A DNA stretch of 64,000 nt from assembly GCF_958298935.1 (NCBI RefSeq), contig NC_084922.1, positions 45,915,958-45,979,957 of the forward strand, read 5' to 3'. This DNA comes from Phragmites australis. Taxonomy: Eukaryota > Streptophyta > Magnoliopsida > Poales > Poaceae. The notes under the pieces are model-generated. The model saw only the letters and a program-made list of their open reading frames with translations. It was not told where the DNA came from and did not search any database. Each line of letters opens with the position of its first letter. The stretch's first letter is position 1. Below, piece by piece: positions 37,301-50,116 of the stretch. The translations under genes and the position numbers were made by a program.

Positions 37301-40300
37301 AAACATGTCAAAATAACTCTTCCAGTGTTACAAGATTACACATAAATTCACAATAAGCACATACCTCTCGTAAGCTGCCATCTAGTGCAATTTTAACAGC
37401 AGCATATTTCTTCTTTTTAAGTAGTAACATTCTTTTGTATATACCATCAAGATCAATCTCCAGACAACGGTACTTTTTGTTCACCTGCATCAAAGCATTC
37501 TTGCTAAGTTTGCACATATTATAGTTCAGAGAATATTTAACACTGATCTTCCCGAATTGCTAAAACTAGCATCTGCGCCTGCAACATTAAGATCTCACAT
37601 GCTGAGTCTTACCTCTTGAATGACCTTTCCTGCAATTGTTTTTGCCCTGGAGATGTCATCAAGTCCAGTATGTATCATAATGGAGTCTGTGTCACCGTAA
37701 ATGACCTGTCCAGTACAATGAAAATAAATACCAATACAGCCAATTTATTAACAAAAACAAGCCGTTGAATCTTTAATGAGCTGGATTTTAAGGAGGCATC
37801 TTCGCCACTTTTGATTACATAGTGAACATGAATAAAGACAGAATCAAGAAATAACTTCAAAGAGAGAAGACTCATGAATATATACTTCAAAGTTGTTTAG
37901 CTTCAGCAAGTGTATGCTATATCATGCTGGAATTTGCACGAGTGAGACATGTATTGTGACTAGTGAGATATGAATTATCAGTGATTAAAATTTTAAACTT
38001 TGTAAAGATAGCACTTTTAGTTTCTTACTGTAGGAAAGAAGAAATATTAGAAGGCCCAAAAGCTTATGATGCAGCTTGTTGTCAAGAAGTTATGTCATGG
38101 CATACCCTTTGAGAAGAATATAAATTATACAGCAAGGGTGTTTTCTTATGAAAGCTCATTTATTCATCATTGCATTCCATGGGTTGTGATATTGCAAGTG
38201 TTCGACTTCAACATGTATACATAATCCACATTGTCTTGTATACTGTAAGATAATACATCATAAAGGAAACAGAACTTGAGTTAAATTCTACTATCTAGTA
38301 TCTACCAAGTTGTTCTTTGCCATGTCCCTTTAAAAGCAACTTCGATCTTTCAGGATGCTTGTTTACCACAGATAAGTTCATGAACATAAATTCAATTCTA
38401 CATACCTCCAAGTTTAAATTATTCTGAACTAGATCAACAGTATTTTGCAAGATCTCTCTTCCCTGAAAGAGACATTGTAGGAGATATTAATCACAACACA
38501 CCATACTTACATGTTTGCTAATAAATTCTGTGAGAGAGCGAAGCTTGTTCTCACTTGCAGTGTAATAAGCTCAGCAAGTGGCTTCGCGTAAAACCTAGAA
38601 TTGGAAAAGCCCAAGCAACCGTACATGCTGGAGCGCAGGCATTAAAGAGTAAGTCAGAACTCATTAATCATACTTTGAAGAATGCAAGCGGATGTACTTA
38701 TCTTTGTTATAGACAAATCTTACCTATTTGCAGTAAGCTTCAATGCTTGCTGTTGAATATCAAATTGCTGCCTTTTAAGACCAGAAGCAGTCTTCAGCCA
38801 CGATTTAACCATTCTTCTCCTCTCAACCAAACTCCTCAGCAACTGAGTTGTTAGCCATGATTGCAAACACATATATAAGCAAGAGAGAGAGAGAGAAAAT
38901 CATGACCATATACAAAAAATGGTACAAAATAGTGTTCACTCAAAAGTATTGACAACTCTCAATCTCAATGGCACATCTGTAAGCAATTACCTCAGGTAAA
39001 ACACCAGTAGCCTTTGAAGCTGGTAAGTTAGGGACGTTGCCATCAGAAGAACGCTCAACAGTGGTAAAGCAGATATTGTATTCCTTTTGAGAAAGAATAA
39101 TAAAGCCACTAGTAAATATGGAACAATATATCTGTTTACCTTAACTTTATAAAAGCAAGCAAAAAGTTGTAGAAGCTGTGAGCGTTGATCATTTACCTGA
39201 ATTATTGAAGGGTAAAGACTGTTGAAGTCCAGAAGTAAAACATACTTGTCATATAGACCCTTCTTAGGCTCCAAAACCAAGCCACCAGCATACGAAGGTC
39301 CTTTTCTGGCTTTACCTTGATCACCATGGTGCACCTCATCATCAATGGAAGGATCAGCAGTACCATCATGAGCATTTGCACCCTCAGTATCAGCATTCAT
39401 TTTTCGTTTTGTGGAGTTCAGCTCTTTATTGCGTGCAAACTTATCCGGTACAATAAATTTTTTTGCATAGAATGAATGCAACAGTAGATATTCTACCCTC
39501 TGAGCCCTAGCACCCTGTAGGCATTTCATGTGAGATATAATGTCAAGACAGCACTGCTATATAGTTAACTAGACAATATGCATGATAATAGTGGCAGTGT
39601 ACCTGGAGCGTTTTCCCCCACAGGTTACCACTAATATTTGTCAGTTGGCGTGTAAGTGGGAGAACACTCAAATGAAACATGAGCTCCAATGAAAGCCATG
39701 CATCAGTCTCACCATATTCAACCTAGTTGAGTGTGACAATTTGGCACTTCAGTTCATAGCTTTTGAGAAAAACAGAAGGAAGACATTCACTTGAAGAAAA
39801 GTAGCACAACGTTTAGTTTGAATGAAACTATACCAGTTTGAGGAGTTCTCCTGAAGACTGGAACATTGGAGGTATATCATGTGGAGCAACCTCTCTTCTG
39901 TCCTTTTTCAATTGTGTTTCTGCAAGTTGTGTCAAGGAATAACTCACCTGCATAGAACAAACAGATTTAGTTGCTGAATTTGGTAGCTGAAACTATATCA
40001 AACGATTGTACTGTTAGTGGCCCTCCATTATCTAAAAAACAATTGCACTGATGATTACCTCCTTCAGAAGGTCCCGAGAGCATAAATAGGTATCACAGAG
40101 GAGACGACCAGCAATACAGGACATAATTCCTGGGCTTGCCCCAGAACCATAAAGTGTGTTTCCTTTGGTAAGCCTGGGCATTATTGATCGCCTGAGACGA
40201 CCAATCTTGGACCACATGCTGCTTGGCACTTTGCATGACTAGCAGAATCATTGAATTAAAAAATTGACAGTCAGCAATAAGTATGTTCTCTTCAATCTGC

Positions 40301-43300
40301 CTAATACTAACCCTGAATATTTTATAAACAAAGCCCATTCATTTTTTACAAACTCGAGAAGAGTAGCGTACTACAGGTTAAATATAGGAATCAACAAAAT
40401 ATATAATGACTAAGAAAAAACCTGAGCACGGTGTAGAAGGATATCCAGGTCAAATCCCGAAATATTGTGTCCCACAAGTACATCGCAATCAAGTTTGCTA
40501 AGCTCAATCATCAAGCGATTTAACAATGCACGTTCACTGGAAAGGGAGTAATATGATCAAACAACGCATTCTTGGGCAGTGGAACTCCTTAAAATGAACA
40601 GGTAATATAAACAGGAAAAAGCAGCGCCCACCTGCTTTCTAGTGCCAGCACATTGCTACCAGCCTTCTGGTTCCTATCAGAAGCTTCCTTAGCGAGACTT
40701 ATAGGAAATATACTACCTTCAAGCTTGCGCATAACAGTAAAATGGCTGAGCATTCCTCGTTTCTGCCAATCTTCAGGATGCATTGGACTATCAATCTGAA
40801 ATTGACCCAAAAAAGGAGATGTTTAGTTTGCAGCATATGTGGGTTTTCTTTTGTTAACCTTACTGATATGTAGACTATTGCAATGGAACCTGGAAGTGTG
40901 TCAGTTTGTCTGGAAAACAATTGTTTCACATAGACATGGATAACCATTTGTCTGGCACCTCATCACCAAAGTATGTAAACTTGTGAAGCAAATGCTAGAA
41001 CAATATATTTCAACGCCAAATGAACAGCATACCTTCACCCGGTGACAGCATATGACAGATGCTGATACAATCTCATGCACATTGTGTTTCTCATTTATGA
41101 TAGTTTTGAGATTAACTGCAACGACTACAACAGGAGGAACTTCTAGAGATGTACTTGTCAAAATAGATATGTCCTTTGGGCAATCAACTGTGACTTCAAA
41201 TTTACACCAGCTGACCTGTGGTAGTGTCAAAAGGCATCATCATCAATACAGCACGGCAAAAGAACCAGAAAGGAGCTATTCAAATATTAACTAACTTGCA
41301 ATGAAACACAGTCCAGAGTGAATTTAAGGATATACTTGCTGAGTAGATGGGCATGTCACAAATTTGGAAACCGACAGCCATGAAGGCCCCTTGATCTTCC
41401 TTTTGATGAGAAACAATTCAAGAGCACTGGAAAGGTACAAAGATCAACATTTATCAAGAAGAAATTGGCATAGAAAAGACACGTGAAACTATCATGTATA
41501 GTATGTGCCAAATAATGCAAATTTTATGGATCATACCTACTGCTTGTCCCAAGCAACGCATGAAAATGTTCACCTCTGAGGTCTGCTGGTAGAGCAGGAT
41601 CCTGAGAAAATATGTACGATGTAAGTAATCCAATTGCAGATTTTGATAAGTTGAGTGATAGACACATGCACGTTATGGTTTACATGTTGTGAAAATAATC
41701 AATAAGAAAGAACATAGATTAGCCACGAACTAATGGGCTTAATATTGGGCAAATAAAGGGAAACAATGCTGAGTGAACTCAGTAAAAAAAGGCTAGGGAG
41801 CCATCCAAAAGTAAGCGATCAGTATACTTAGGGCATGTTTCCTTATTAAGTAAATCAGAGCGATCCCACTCTTCAAAACACTCCCTTACTTGTAAAACAA
41901 GAGCGTAATCCTCTTACCAAATTTAGAACACAGAAGCAATTTTTAATTAAAAAATAGTTTAGGGTCTTTGAACCTAAGAGATCTTATTTGACATGAACAA
42001 TGAATATTTAAATGTCAATGCTAGATAATAAGTGAACAATTGGGTTTTATTTCGTAGAAGATTAGCATCGATTCATTCTTAGGTTGCTTTTACGCTCCTA
42101 CAAACACGACGGCTAATATCCCACAGTTCAAGTATTTGACAAGTAGAGCCCACAAATATCGAGTCAGCATACAACTTCTAGAATTCACTTACTACCTTAT
42201 AAGTTTGAATTTTTTATTTCATATGTTTCTCCTGTGAATGCTAAAAGATTACAGAATATAAATATAACTTGGATCAAAGTCAATACAAAAATTCTTGATT
42301 TTTATACTTCAGAAAATTTTAGGTGTGCATTACAGATATATCCAGTATTTGTATGCTACAGCATCTTACATCATTTATGTCATTTGGTTCCACTCAATGA
42401 TAAGGGAGTGATCAGCCAGCTATGCTAGATAATAGCAGCATTACACGGGCACCGGTGCGGGTGTCTGATTCGGCAAATTCAAAAAAACAGAACTCGAGGA
42501 TTCGTCATGTATGTATATATATATATATATAGACACACACACACACACATGCTATTCTATATCATAGGTGTAGCATATTATTCTATACCTACTGAATAAA
42601 ATTTCAGTACTACCGAACAAAATTTCAGTAGTAAAACACGATTCAGTAGTTACTACTAAATTTTTATTTAGTAGGTGTAGAATAATACGCTACACCATAG
42701 GTGTAAAATAGTTATTCTGCACCCTAGGCCCAACCGAGCCCAACTTATGCTCACGCGCCGCCAGTCCAGCTACGCCTACCGCCCAGCCCGAGTGCGCTCC
42801 CGTGCGCACGTGCGTGCCAACTGCGCTACCTGCCCAACGCTCGCGCCACAAGCTCGCTCAAGCGCTGCAACCGCTGCTCAACGGTGTGTTCACCACATGA
42901 GCACCCAGGAGCACACACCTAACTCTAGCTTTCAACATCAGGTTCCTTTAACAAGATCAGGTTCCTTTAGTCGGTAGTTGTTCTGTAATTCAGAAGTTAT
43001 TCAGTAGTGTTCAGTAGTGTCAGAAGTTTTTCAGTAGTTATTGTTCAGTAGTGTTAGTAGTTTCAAGTTATAGAAAAATTGTTAAATAGTTGCCATTAGT
43101 ATCAGTTGTTTTGTTCAGTAGTTATGTCAGTAGCTTTTTCAGTAGTGTTAGTAGTTGCTATTAGTATAAGTAGTTTGTTCAGTAGTGTCAGTAATTTTTG
43201 TTAAGTAGTTTTGTTCAGTTATATCAGTAGTTGTTCAGTAGTTTCAATTCATAGTAAAATTGTTCAGTAACTTGTGTCAATAGTATCAGTAGTTGTTCAA

Positions 43301-46300
43301 TAGTGTTAGTAGCTTTTATTCAGTAGTTTGTTTCAACAGTTTTTAGTAGCTGGTTCATGCCCCCAGTGATCAGTAGTATCAGTAGTTGTTTAGTAGTGTC
43401 AGTAGTTTTTGTCTAGTAGTTATTGGTCAGTAGGTTTATTAAGTACTGTCATGGTAGTGTCAGTATTCAGTAGCTTTTGCTGGCCTGCTCCATCCTGCAC
43501 GCCAGGCCTCCACGTTAGCAACCTAGATTGCTCGCTTGCTTAGCTCAACATGGGCCCTAGCTCCTTGCACGACCACCTACTCCATGTGTCCAATAGCCAC
43601 GCGCAGCACACGAGCTGAATCCGTCGTGGGCTACATCACCATGTGCCTCTCCTGCCACACGCCAACCACGCCTGGTACGCATGGCCAATCTTGTTAGCTT
43701 TCCCACCCAAACACGTCCCTCCGACCCCACGGACCACTAGGCCCACGTCCTGAGCACCAGCTAGGCCTACCGCATGCACCAGACTACACTCCCACGCGAC
43801 CAGCAACCGGCGTCCTAGCATGCCACATGCGCACCCACAGGCCAACTGCACCCACCTCAGCCCGCCTGGACCGCACGTCCAACTGTGGCCAGGCACGTGG
43901 GGGAGGATTGGGCTGGGTGTAGAACAGCGCTCCCGTGTGTATGTATATGTGTGTGTGTGTATTGAAAATTCAAATTAGAGAAAATATGTTGGGCAACTAA
44001 TTTTGCATTCCAACTACTATTTTTTTCACATTCATGATTGATCCACGTAAATCCACAAGCAAATGCATCACATGTTTAATAAGAAAAAAGGGTTAGATGT
44101 AATGGGCTACCATTTTACAGCCCATCTGAGTTTATTGCCCTAACTACCTAACTCCCCCCGCCCCATGCGAGTCCTAATCGATCCACAGCCCTCCAGCTGT
44201 CGCCGCCACCTCCTCCCCCTCGCCACGTCGATGCCTCCTCCTCTCTCGACACGGCCACGGCGCGTCGAATGCGTGTTGCGCCGTGTCCGGTGCATGTTGA
44301 CGTGGTAAAAAAAAATCCAAACTCGCAAGTCTTGGCAACACTGGATACTAGTCACACTTTTGTTTCTCGAACACTATCATAGCATTCCACTCCACAGCAG
44401 TCAAATATGCAACCACAATAACATATACTATACAAACAAAAAGACCTGGACCTCTTGAAGATCATTAGATACTAGGTATAATAGCAGTCAAAAGATTTGT
44501 CGGCAAGAAACATACCTTGTATGGATAATTGATTTTCAGGACATACAGCTCTCCATTTGGTAAATCAGTCCTCTCAAATGCATAGTTCCTCTAAGGCATA
44601 CCAGAGATGATCGATTAGCTCAGGAAAAGGGCAACTCAGAGAACCTGCGTGTATGTGTGCGTGTGCTACGTCTACTAACCTTGACTGGAGTCATTACAAA
44701 ATTTGACACGTTGAGGTCTGACAATTTGTCAGCTATTTCACTCTTTAATCCTGATGCCAACTCCTGGTAACAGAAGATGTGTCATACATATTAGATAGCA
44801 ACGCTATGAAGAAAATGAAGTTTATTCTCAACACAAACAATCCTTCTCACGTGTAGAGTTGCTCGAAGTGATGGCAAAAAATCAGAACTTGTAGACTTCC
44901 TTTCTATCCCTGATATGGAGTCCCTTGGGAACACTGAACCGTTCGGAATAGCATATATACATCTTTGAATATTTTTTACAATGACACAGCAACTATGGAA
45001 CCGCTTGCTGACTTCAACCTAGAAAAGAAAAGCAGCTTGTCAGGAAAAAAAAGGAACAGCCTACTATCTAGTGATGAAAGCATGCCTCGTTTCAGGATAA
45101 TAATTTGTCCAAAAGCTATACAGCAGAGCAAGTATTTTGGATCCCTGGCCAAAGCCACATAAGATTTTCTTTGAGAACATTGCCTAGTGACTAGTTTATG
45201 ATAGTAACTATCATTGTAATATTACGGAATACCTTTTTTATATTGTTATGGAATACTATTGGGGTCATGCAATTAATACTAAAATACATCAAAGGCCATA
45301 ACATCTATGGCATACCAATTGTCTTACACAGTTATATTTTCGTTTAAACCGGTGCTCTAGTTAGACCCCAGACTTGACAACATGCAATTAATTAAAGAAG
45401 AGTCATCTAGCAACTAAAAATATGTGTTCTTAGGGACAGTTTACACCAGAATATTATAATTGAAATTTCAGTGTAGGAATGCTATTTACCTTCCCAAACA
45501 AATACACTGTGCCTGAATTAGCACCAAATGGTTCCTCATATGCATCCAATATGTAGAATGGCAGTGCTCCATCTTTCAGCTCAAACTCTGAGCTTTCATC
45601 CATATCGGCATTACCGTCAACAGCCACCCCTCCCTCACCTCCTGCATTCTCCCCATCCCCGCAAATCTTCATCCACCCTGCTGTTGCACTCGTTACATCA
45701 CCATTTCTGCTCTCCTCTGCCTTAATCTTTGCATTGAGACGGTGCACCTTCTCTATCTTCACTTCCCCATTAGCCTCCTGCTTCAATTCCTCCGAGCTCT
45801 TACTCTCAACCACTAATTTAGCACTAGAACCTGGAGTCTCTTCCAATTTGGGTTTCATCTCAGCGTCCGTCTTCAATTCCTCGACCATATCATTCGCATA
45901 ATCCGAAACCCCATCAGTATCGAACCCGTTATCTGATCTGACCGCCATTTCAGCATCTACGACCACCTTCTCGGACTTGATGTGGGTAACTGGTGGAGGA
46001 GGAGGCTGTGGGGCACAAACCCTACCGACGCGACGCCGCCTCTCCTCACGGTCGTTCTCGTCGGGAGCGAATTCGGCGATGACGTCGTCGACGATGCTGT
46101 CGGCGGCCAGCGACGAGCCCTTGGCACGGTCGCTGCCGGGTTTCTTAAACACATTGGAGGTGAACATCGAGGAGAGCCGCTGCTTGCCCATCATGGCGGC
46201 GGCGGCGGAGAGAGACGCCGCCGCGGCGGACTGCTGCGGTGGGCGCTTCGACTGGGAAGGGCGCGGCTGCTTCCGCTTACGGGGGGCGGCGCCGTCCTCG

Positions 46301-46626
46301 CCGTCGGACCCCTCGTCGGAGGAGGGAAGGGCGCGGTGGGTCCAATCCTCCTCGCGGCCGTCCTCGACGTATCCGAGGCCGTCGTCGTCGACGATGAACT
46401 CGCCGGCGTCCTTGCGGCGGCGGGCGACGAGCGCCGCGTACTCTTCCTCCGCGACGGTGTCGTAGATCGGGGCGTCCATCTTCACCTGGACGGCGGCGGC
46501 CGCGCGGGCGCCGCCCCCGCGGATGGCGCGGAGGCGCTCGAGCGCGGCGGAGCGCGCCGCCGCCTCGGCGCCCTTGGTGCGCGTGCGGCGGCCGGAGCCG
46601 GCGGCGTCGGCGGGTGAGTCCTCCAT
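34327..46626 (-). CDS. POLA1: DNA polymerase alpha catalytic subunit
   Basis: Thirty-one exons with exact phase closure give about 1,536 residues, close to the 1.5-kaa plant enzyme. Exons run 46626-45490, 45018-44851, 44763-44680, 44590-44516, 41601-41537, 41426-41336, 41215-41033, 40795-40632, 40536-40422, 40238-40059, 39947-39834, 39722-39603, 39514-39197, 39083-38991, 38842-38724, 38627-38555, 38462-38406, 37705-37613, 37484-37365, 37293-37196, 37109-37064, 36892-36779, 36671-36591, 36071-35958, 35858-35769, 35668-35589, 35324-35102, 35026-34973, 34842-34723, 34637-34563 and 34473-34327. The protein primes replication in the Pol alpha-primase complex by extending RNA primers. Motif [12 protein letters not shown] is at about 928-938, motif B LKLTANSMYG ends near 1012, and motif C YGDTDS has Asp1057 and Asp1059; KKKKYAAVK follows. 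Two C-terminal Cys clusters (from about 1335 and 1424) form the zinc and iron-sulfur/B-subunit module. The intron after 36779 uses a GC donor. Confidence 0.95.
35420..35560. repeat. SINE-like repeat with (TTG)n tail inside a polymerase intron
   Basis: The segment starts TAGTCCCAAGCCCGGG, contains CTAGCCTACCCCAACTTGCT and ends AAAGGCTTTGTTGTTGTTGT. The 3' wording and TTG tail resemble the Au-type SINEs of grasses. The first 11 bases, TAGTCCCAAGC, recur inverted as GCTTGGGACTA at 35530-35540, directly before the tail. It lies in the intron between exons 26 and 27. Assignment is from recalled resemblance. Confidence 0.6.
41602..44515 (-). other. Fourth intron of the polymerase gene, 2.9 kb and repeat-filled
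   Basis: This is by far the longest intron of the gene. It holds (TA)n and (CA)n microsatellites near 42512-42550, an inverted repeat at 42567-42696, a degenerate CAGTAGT array at about 42973-43470, a C-rich unique segment to about 43900 and a (GT)n run near 43945-43965. The mirrored CA and GT tracts near 42540 and 43950 suggest that one inserted segment of about 1.4 kb accounts for most of the length. No coding exon was found in it. Confidence 0.6.
42973..43470. repeat. Degenerate CAGTAGT tandem array
   Basis: About 500 bp of short repeats built on the words TTCAGTAGT, GTCAGTAGTT and GTTAGTAGTT at irregular spacing of roughly 9-20 bases. The word CAGTAGT occurs more than a dozen times. The spacing is too irregular for a CRISPR and the locus is eukaryotic; this is a decayed minisatellite in an intron. 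Confidence 0.85.
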
Positions 46627-46629
46627 CGC

Positions 46630-46663
<34 letters not shown>

Positions 46664-46664
46664 G
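46630..46664. repeat. (TC)n microsatellite in the polymerase 5' leader
   Basis: A TC run (GA on the coding strand) lies directly upstream of the start codon at 46626. An in-frame upstream ATG at 46680 would add a run of Arg/Glu residues encoded by this repeat, so the 46626 start ([10 protein letters not shown]) is preferred. Confidence 0.9.
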
Positions 46665-47819
46665 AGACACGCGTACACAAGAATTCACTGTGGCGTGGGG
46701 AGATCTATTGCGAATGCGCGCTGGTGGCTTTGGCGGGAAGGTGTTCGAGCATTTGGCGCGCACCGCGCAGAGTTTCAGGAGCGCGTGTAGGTCTAGGGTT
46801 TTCCATGGGTCGGGTGGGGAACAAGTACGACGATGCAAATGGGCTGCAGCTGAGCTGGGTGCCTATGGGCCCACAGTAAATCAGGCCTTTGCCTTTCCCT
46901 CTTCAATCACTTGGGCTAAAATTTGTCACCGCTTAATACCGATTCGAAACCACCCGAACTGGGTTTTACATTCTACTGATCCATAACTTCTTAGGCCTTA
47001 TCGGGCCCAACGGCACCAGGGAAGCGTCTTGTTTGTTCCTCCCTTATCTCTCCATGACGGCGGTGCATCCTCGGAGAGAACAAAACTGAAGAATAATAAA
47101 GGCGATGATATTTTTCAGTCTTCTAAAATCATGCGTTGTTTCAGTCAATCTATATCAACAGTAGATCCCGACCAGACAGTTAGAATATTATCTTCAACTT
47201 TCAGCCTCCTTTCTCTCTCCATAGCACACTCCCTCATCCCGTCCATCTCTCACCATCTCTAAGGGCACTCCTAATCTTCTATCGTCGGATCCGTCTTCAC
47301 TACCTCTGTCATTCTAATCTGACTCCAGCAAGATGCATTCTTTGCCCCGTCTCCTCCGTGGCTTATCTCCCGCTAACCTATCTCTAAACCCGATAACAGA
47401 TAAATCCCCACTAAAAAGCCGCCAAACTTTAACCATGAGGGCTCGCACATTTCTACATATTCACACTTATCACTTGAAATCTCTCAAGATTTTAGACACC
47501 TGAACTCTAGTAAACCTGAAATAATAATGTCCCTTATACATAATAATACATTGTCCGATTAATAGGATGTGTCGTCTAGCATTGCAGCTGTGACGATCAA
47601 GCCAATGTGCACCGACATGAAACGAAACAAACGTATAAAACCTCCCATTTCATATACAAAGAACACCGCACGATCATAAATTGAGATTGCAAAGAAGATT
47701 TTGCTGCCCGTCATTGAAATATTTAATTTTTGCGACTCTTGAGGCTGACAAATGAGATCTCTAAATCTATAAATTATAGATCATATATATAATAAATTTA
47801 TCACTCTATCAAATAGTAG
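46665..47819. other. Spacer between divergent polymerase and subtilase-relic loci
   Basis: Polymerase promoter and leader occupy the left part. Short blocks near 47025-47060 (TCTTGTTTGTTCCTC; GGTGCATCCTC) and 47555-47625 (TAGCATTGCAGCTGTGACG; AGCCAATGTGCA) match the region upstream of the intact subtilase (52928-53103) in the same order. The duplication therefore includes promoter sequence. About 450 bp between the two blocks has no counterpart and may be an insertion. Confidence 0.6.
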
Positions 47820-48843
47820 GTGGAAAAAAACAAATGCCCCCGTCACTATGGTGTTGCACGCCCGTCACTGCCACTGCTACTACTACTCGTCAATGCGTGC
47901 GTCCTCATGCGCTCTCTACCCCTCGCTCCGGTGGCCGCGCGCGCCGAGCGGACAGCGTACATCATCCACATGGACAAGTCCGCCATGCCGCCGCGCCACT
48001 CCGACCACTGTGAGTGGTACAACGCCGCCACCGTCGCGTCACTGACAGGCGCTTCGACACATGACCGTGCCGAGCCGCGGCTCCTCTACACTTACAACGA
48101 AGCGCTCCACGGCTTCGCGGTGACCCTCTCCAACTCCGAGCTCCACGCGCTCCGTGGCACGCCGGTCTTCGTCTCGGCCTACCCGGATCGCCGCGCCACC
48201 TCCCTTCACGACACGATGCATTCCATGGAGTTCCTTCGTCTCAACCCCGTCAGGGGACTGTGACCATTGACCAGCAGCCAAGTTCGATGAGGGCGTCATC
48301 ACCGGCACGCATGATCGACACCGGAGTGTGGCCGGAGAGCGCAAGCTTCAACGACGACGGCATGCCCCCCGTGCCGTCCCGCTGGCGCGGCACGTTAGAG
48401 CCGGGCGTCGAGTTCACCACCTCCATGTGCAACCGGAAGCTCATTGGAGCGCGCTACTTCAACAAGGGCCGGGTCGCCGCGACCCTCACGTCAACATCTC
48501 CATGAACTCGACGCGCGACACGTTGGGCCACGGCACGCACACGTCGTCGACGGCAGGGAGCAGCCCCGTACCATGCGCGTCCTTCTTCGGGTACGGGCTC
48601 GGCACGGCGCGCGGCGCTGCCCCGCGCGCGCACGTTGCCATGCCCAAGGTGATTACTGACCCGAGGGCCGGTACGCGTCCGACGTGCTGGCCGGCTTGGA
48701 CGCCGAAATCGCGGACGGCATCGATATCATCTCCATCTCCAGCTGCTTCGACGGCGTGCGGCACTCTTGTCTCGGCCTCGGCAGGAAATGAAGGCCCACG
48801 GCTCGGCAACCTGCACAACGGCATCCCGTGTCTGCTCAAAGCA
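47820..48843 (+). pseudogene. Truncated, broken subtilisin-like protease copy
   Basis: The sequence aligns along its length with the first part of the intact subtilase at 53193. It keeps a signal-peptide-like leader, the I9 prodomain ([17 protein letters not shown]), [12 protein letters not shown] around the catalytic Asp and [11 protein letters not shown] around the catalytic His. Damage seen: a Trp codon in the GLW segment became TGA near 48260; one base was lost near 48481 in the run corresponding to GCGAACCC, shifting the frame; further small deletions occur near 48655-48670; about 60 bases are missing near 48757; and homology stops near 48840, before the PA region and catalytic Ser. The region encoding the catalytic Ser is absent, so no active enzyme is possible. 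A hAT-like element begins 15 bases beyond the end. Confidence 0.92.
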
Positions 48844-48857
48844 TGATATTACACATA

Positions 48858-50116
48858 CAGGGGCGAAGCTACTGAAACTAGGGGTGCACCGTTTTAGCAC
48901 CATGTTGCCCCGCTACGTGATGCGGATACACTGATATTTATATAGTAAAAAATAATACGTGGATAAAGCGATTATATGTACTTATATACATAAATAGAAA
49001 AAATGGTGCAAAAATGAAATAGGGATGATATGAAGTTACTTAGACATGAAACTTTGTATTTATTGACTCATTGCATATTTAAGATTGTTACGGTCCACCA
49101 ATGAGCTCATATTTGAATTTTTTTTCAGCTTCTTATACACCTCAATACGTGCAAATTAATGATATACATGCCAATATGGCACACGCATCTCATAAAACAT
49201 GCATTTTTCTATCAATAGTAAACATAAAAGAGGTAATTTACCAAACAAAATTTGACCTCAAAAAATTTGAAACCTTGAATCTAACCGAACCCTGTAACAA
49301 TTCATCAAATTGGAACACAGGAGCACAACGTTGTTCTCTTTACTAGATTGAACTAAGTGGGATGTAGAACACAGAAATCGAACAATTAGGAGACTTACCA
49401 TAGGCAGCCTGCTCCATGTCCCCTGTTGGCTACAGTGATGCTAGGCTTGGCCACCCCGATGGTCCAACGACGCGGACTGACGGCTGGCTATCGAATTGAA
49501 ACACTATATCTTGCAAAATTAAGAGTTTTGTTTGAAAGAAATAGAGAGAATTAGAATTTTGCAAGCAAACAATGGTTGACAACGTGATATTTTTGCTTTG
49601 GAATCTATGGACGAACCAATGAAGACTGAAGTGGCGGTAGCCTAGGGGCAGCCGAAACCGCGTCGACTAATAAGGGCGGCAACCCTGATCGTGGCCAGTC
49701 GTCCTTTGGATCCTAGTGACAGGTGATGAGGGTGTCGGCACGGGCAACAAGTAGGAGGGGCTAAGCGACGAGTGGGAGCGGAGATGTGGAGAGTGATATA
49801 GGAGGTGGGTCATGGGGATCGGTAGATGCTCAATTTTGAGATGGCATGTGTGGAGTCACGGCGTTGAGCCTCTGTTGTCTCACGCATCACGCGTGTCTGA
49901 GCTATGAGTTGCTTGTCGCTTGCACATAGCCCTCTTGGGCTAGGCTGCACGCTAACTAGTTTTTAGGCTACTGAGGCTTAGGTTGTTGGCTTTGTGGGTG
50001 TATGGTGTTAGGCTGAGGGAGCTGCATGGATAATGAATAGAGAAAATTTAGCACTAAATTTTTCTTTGGACCTAGGTGCATCGGCACCCCTCCAGCCCAC
50101 TGGGGCTCCGCCCCTG
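48858..50116. mobile_element. hAT-like non-autonomous element, about 1.26 kb
   Basis: The left end CAGGGGCGAAGC and the reverse complement of the right end, CAGGGGCGGAGC, match at 11 of 12 bases, and GGTGCACCG / GGTGC further in also correspond. Flanks TACACATA (48850-48857) and GACACAAA (50117-50124) agree at 6 of 8 positions, as expected of an aged 8-bp hAT duplication. CAGGGGCGGAGC-type ends are common in grasses. No transposase frame is visible. Confidence 0.65.

Noticed and set aside
42973..43470. Possible CRISPR-like array
   Set aside because: Units are short and irregular, there are no conserved repeats with unique spacers, and the locus is an intron of a plant gene.
45982..46617. 211-codon frame opposite the first polymerase exon
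   Set aside because: Antisense shadow of a GC-rich coding exon with no domain.
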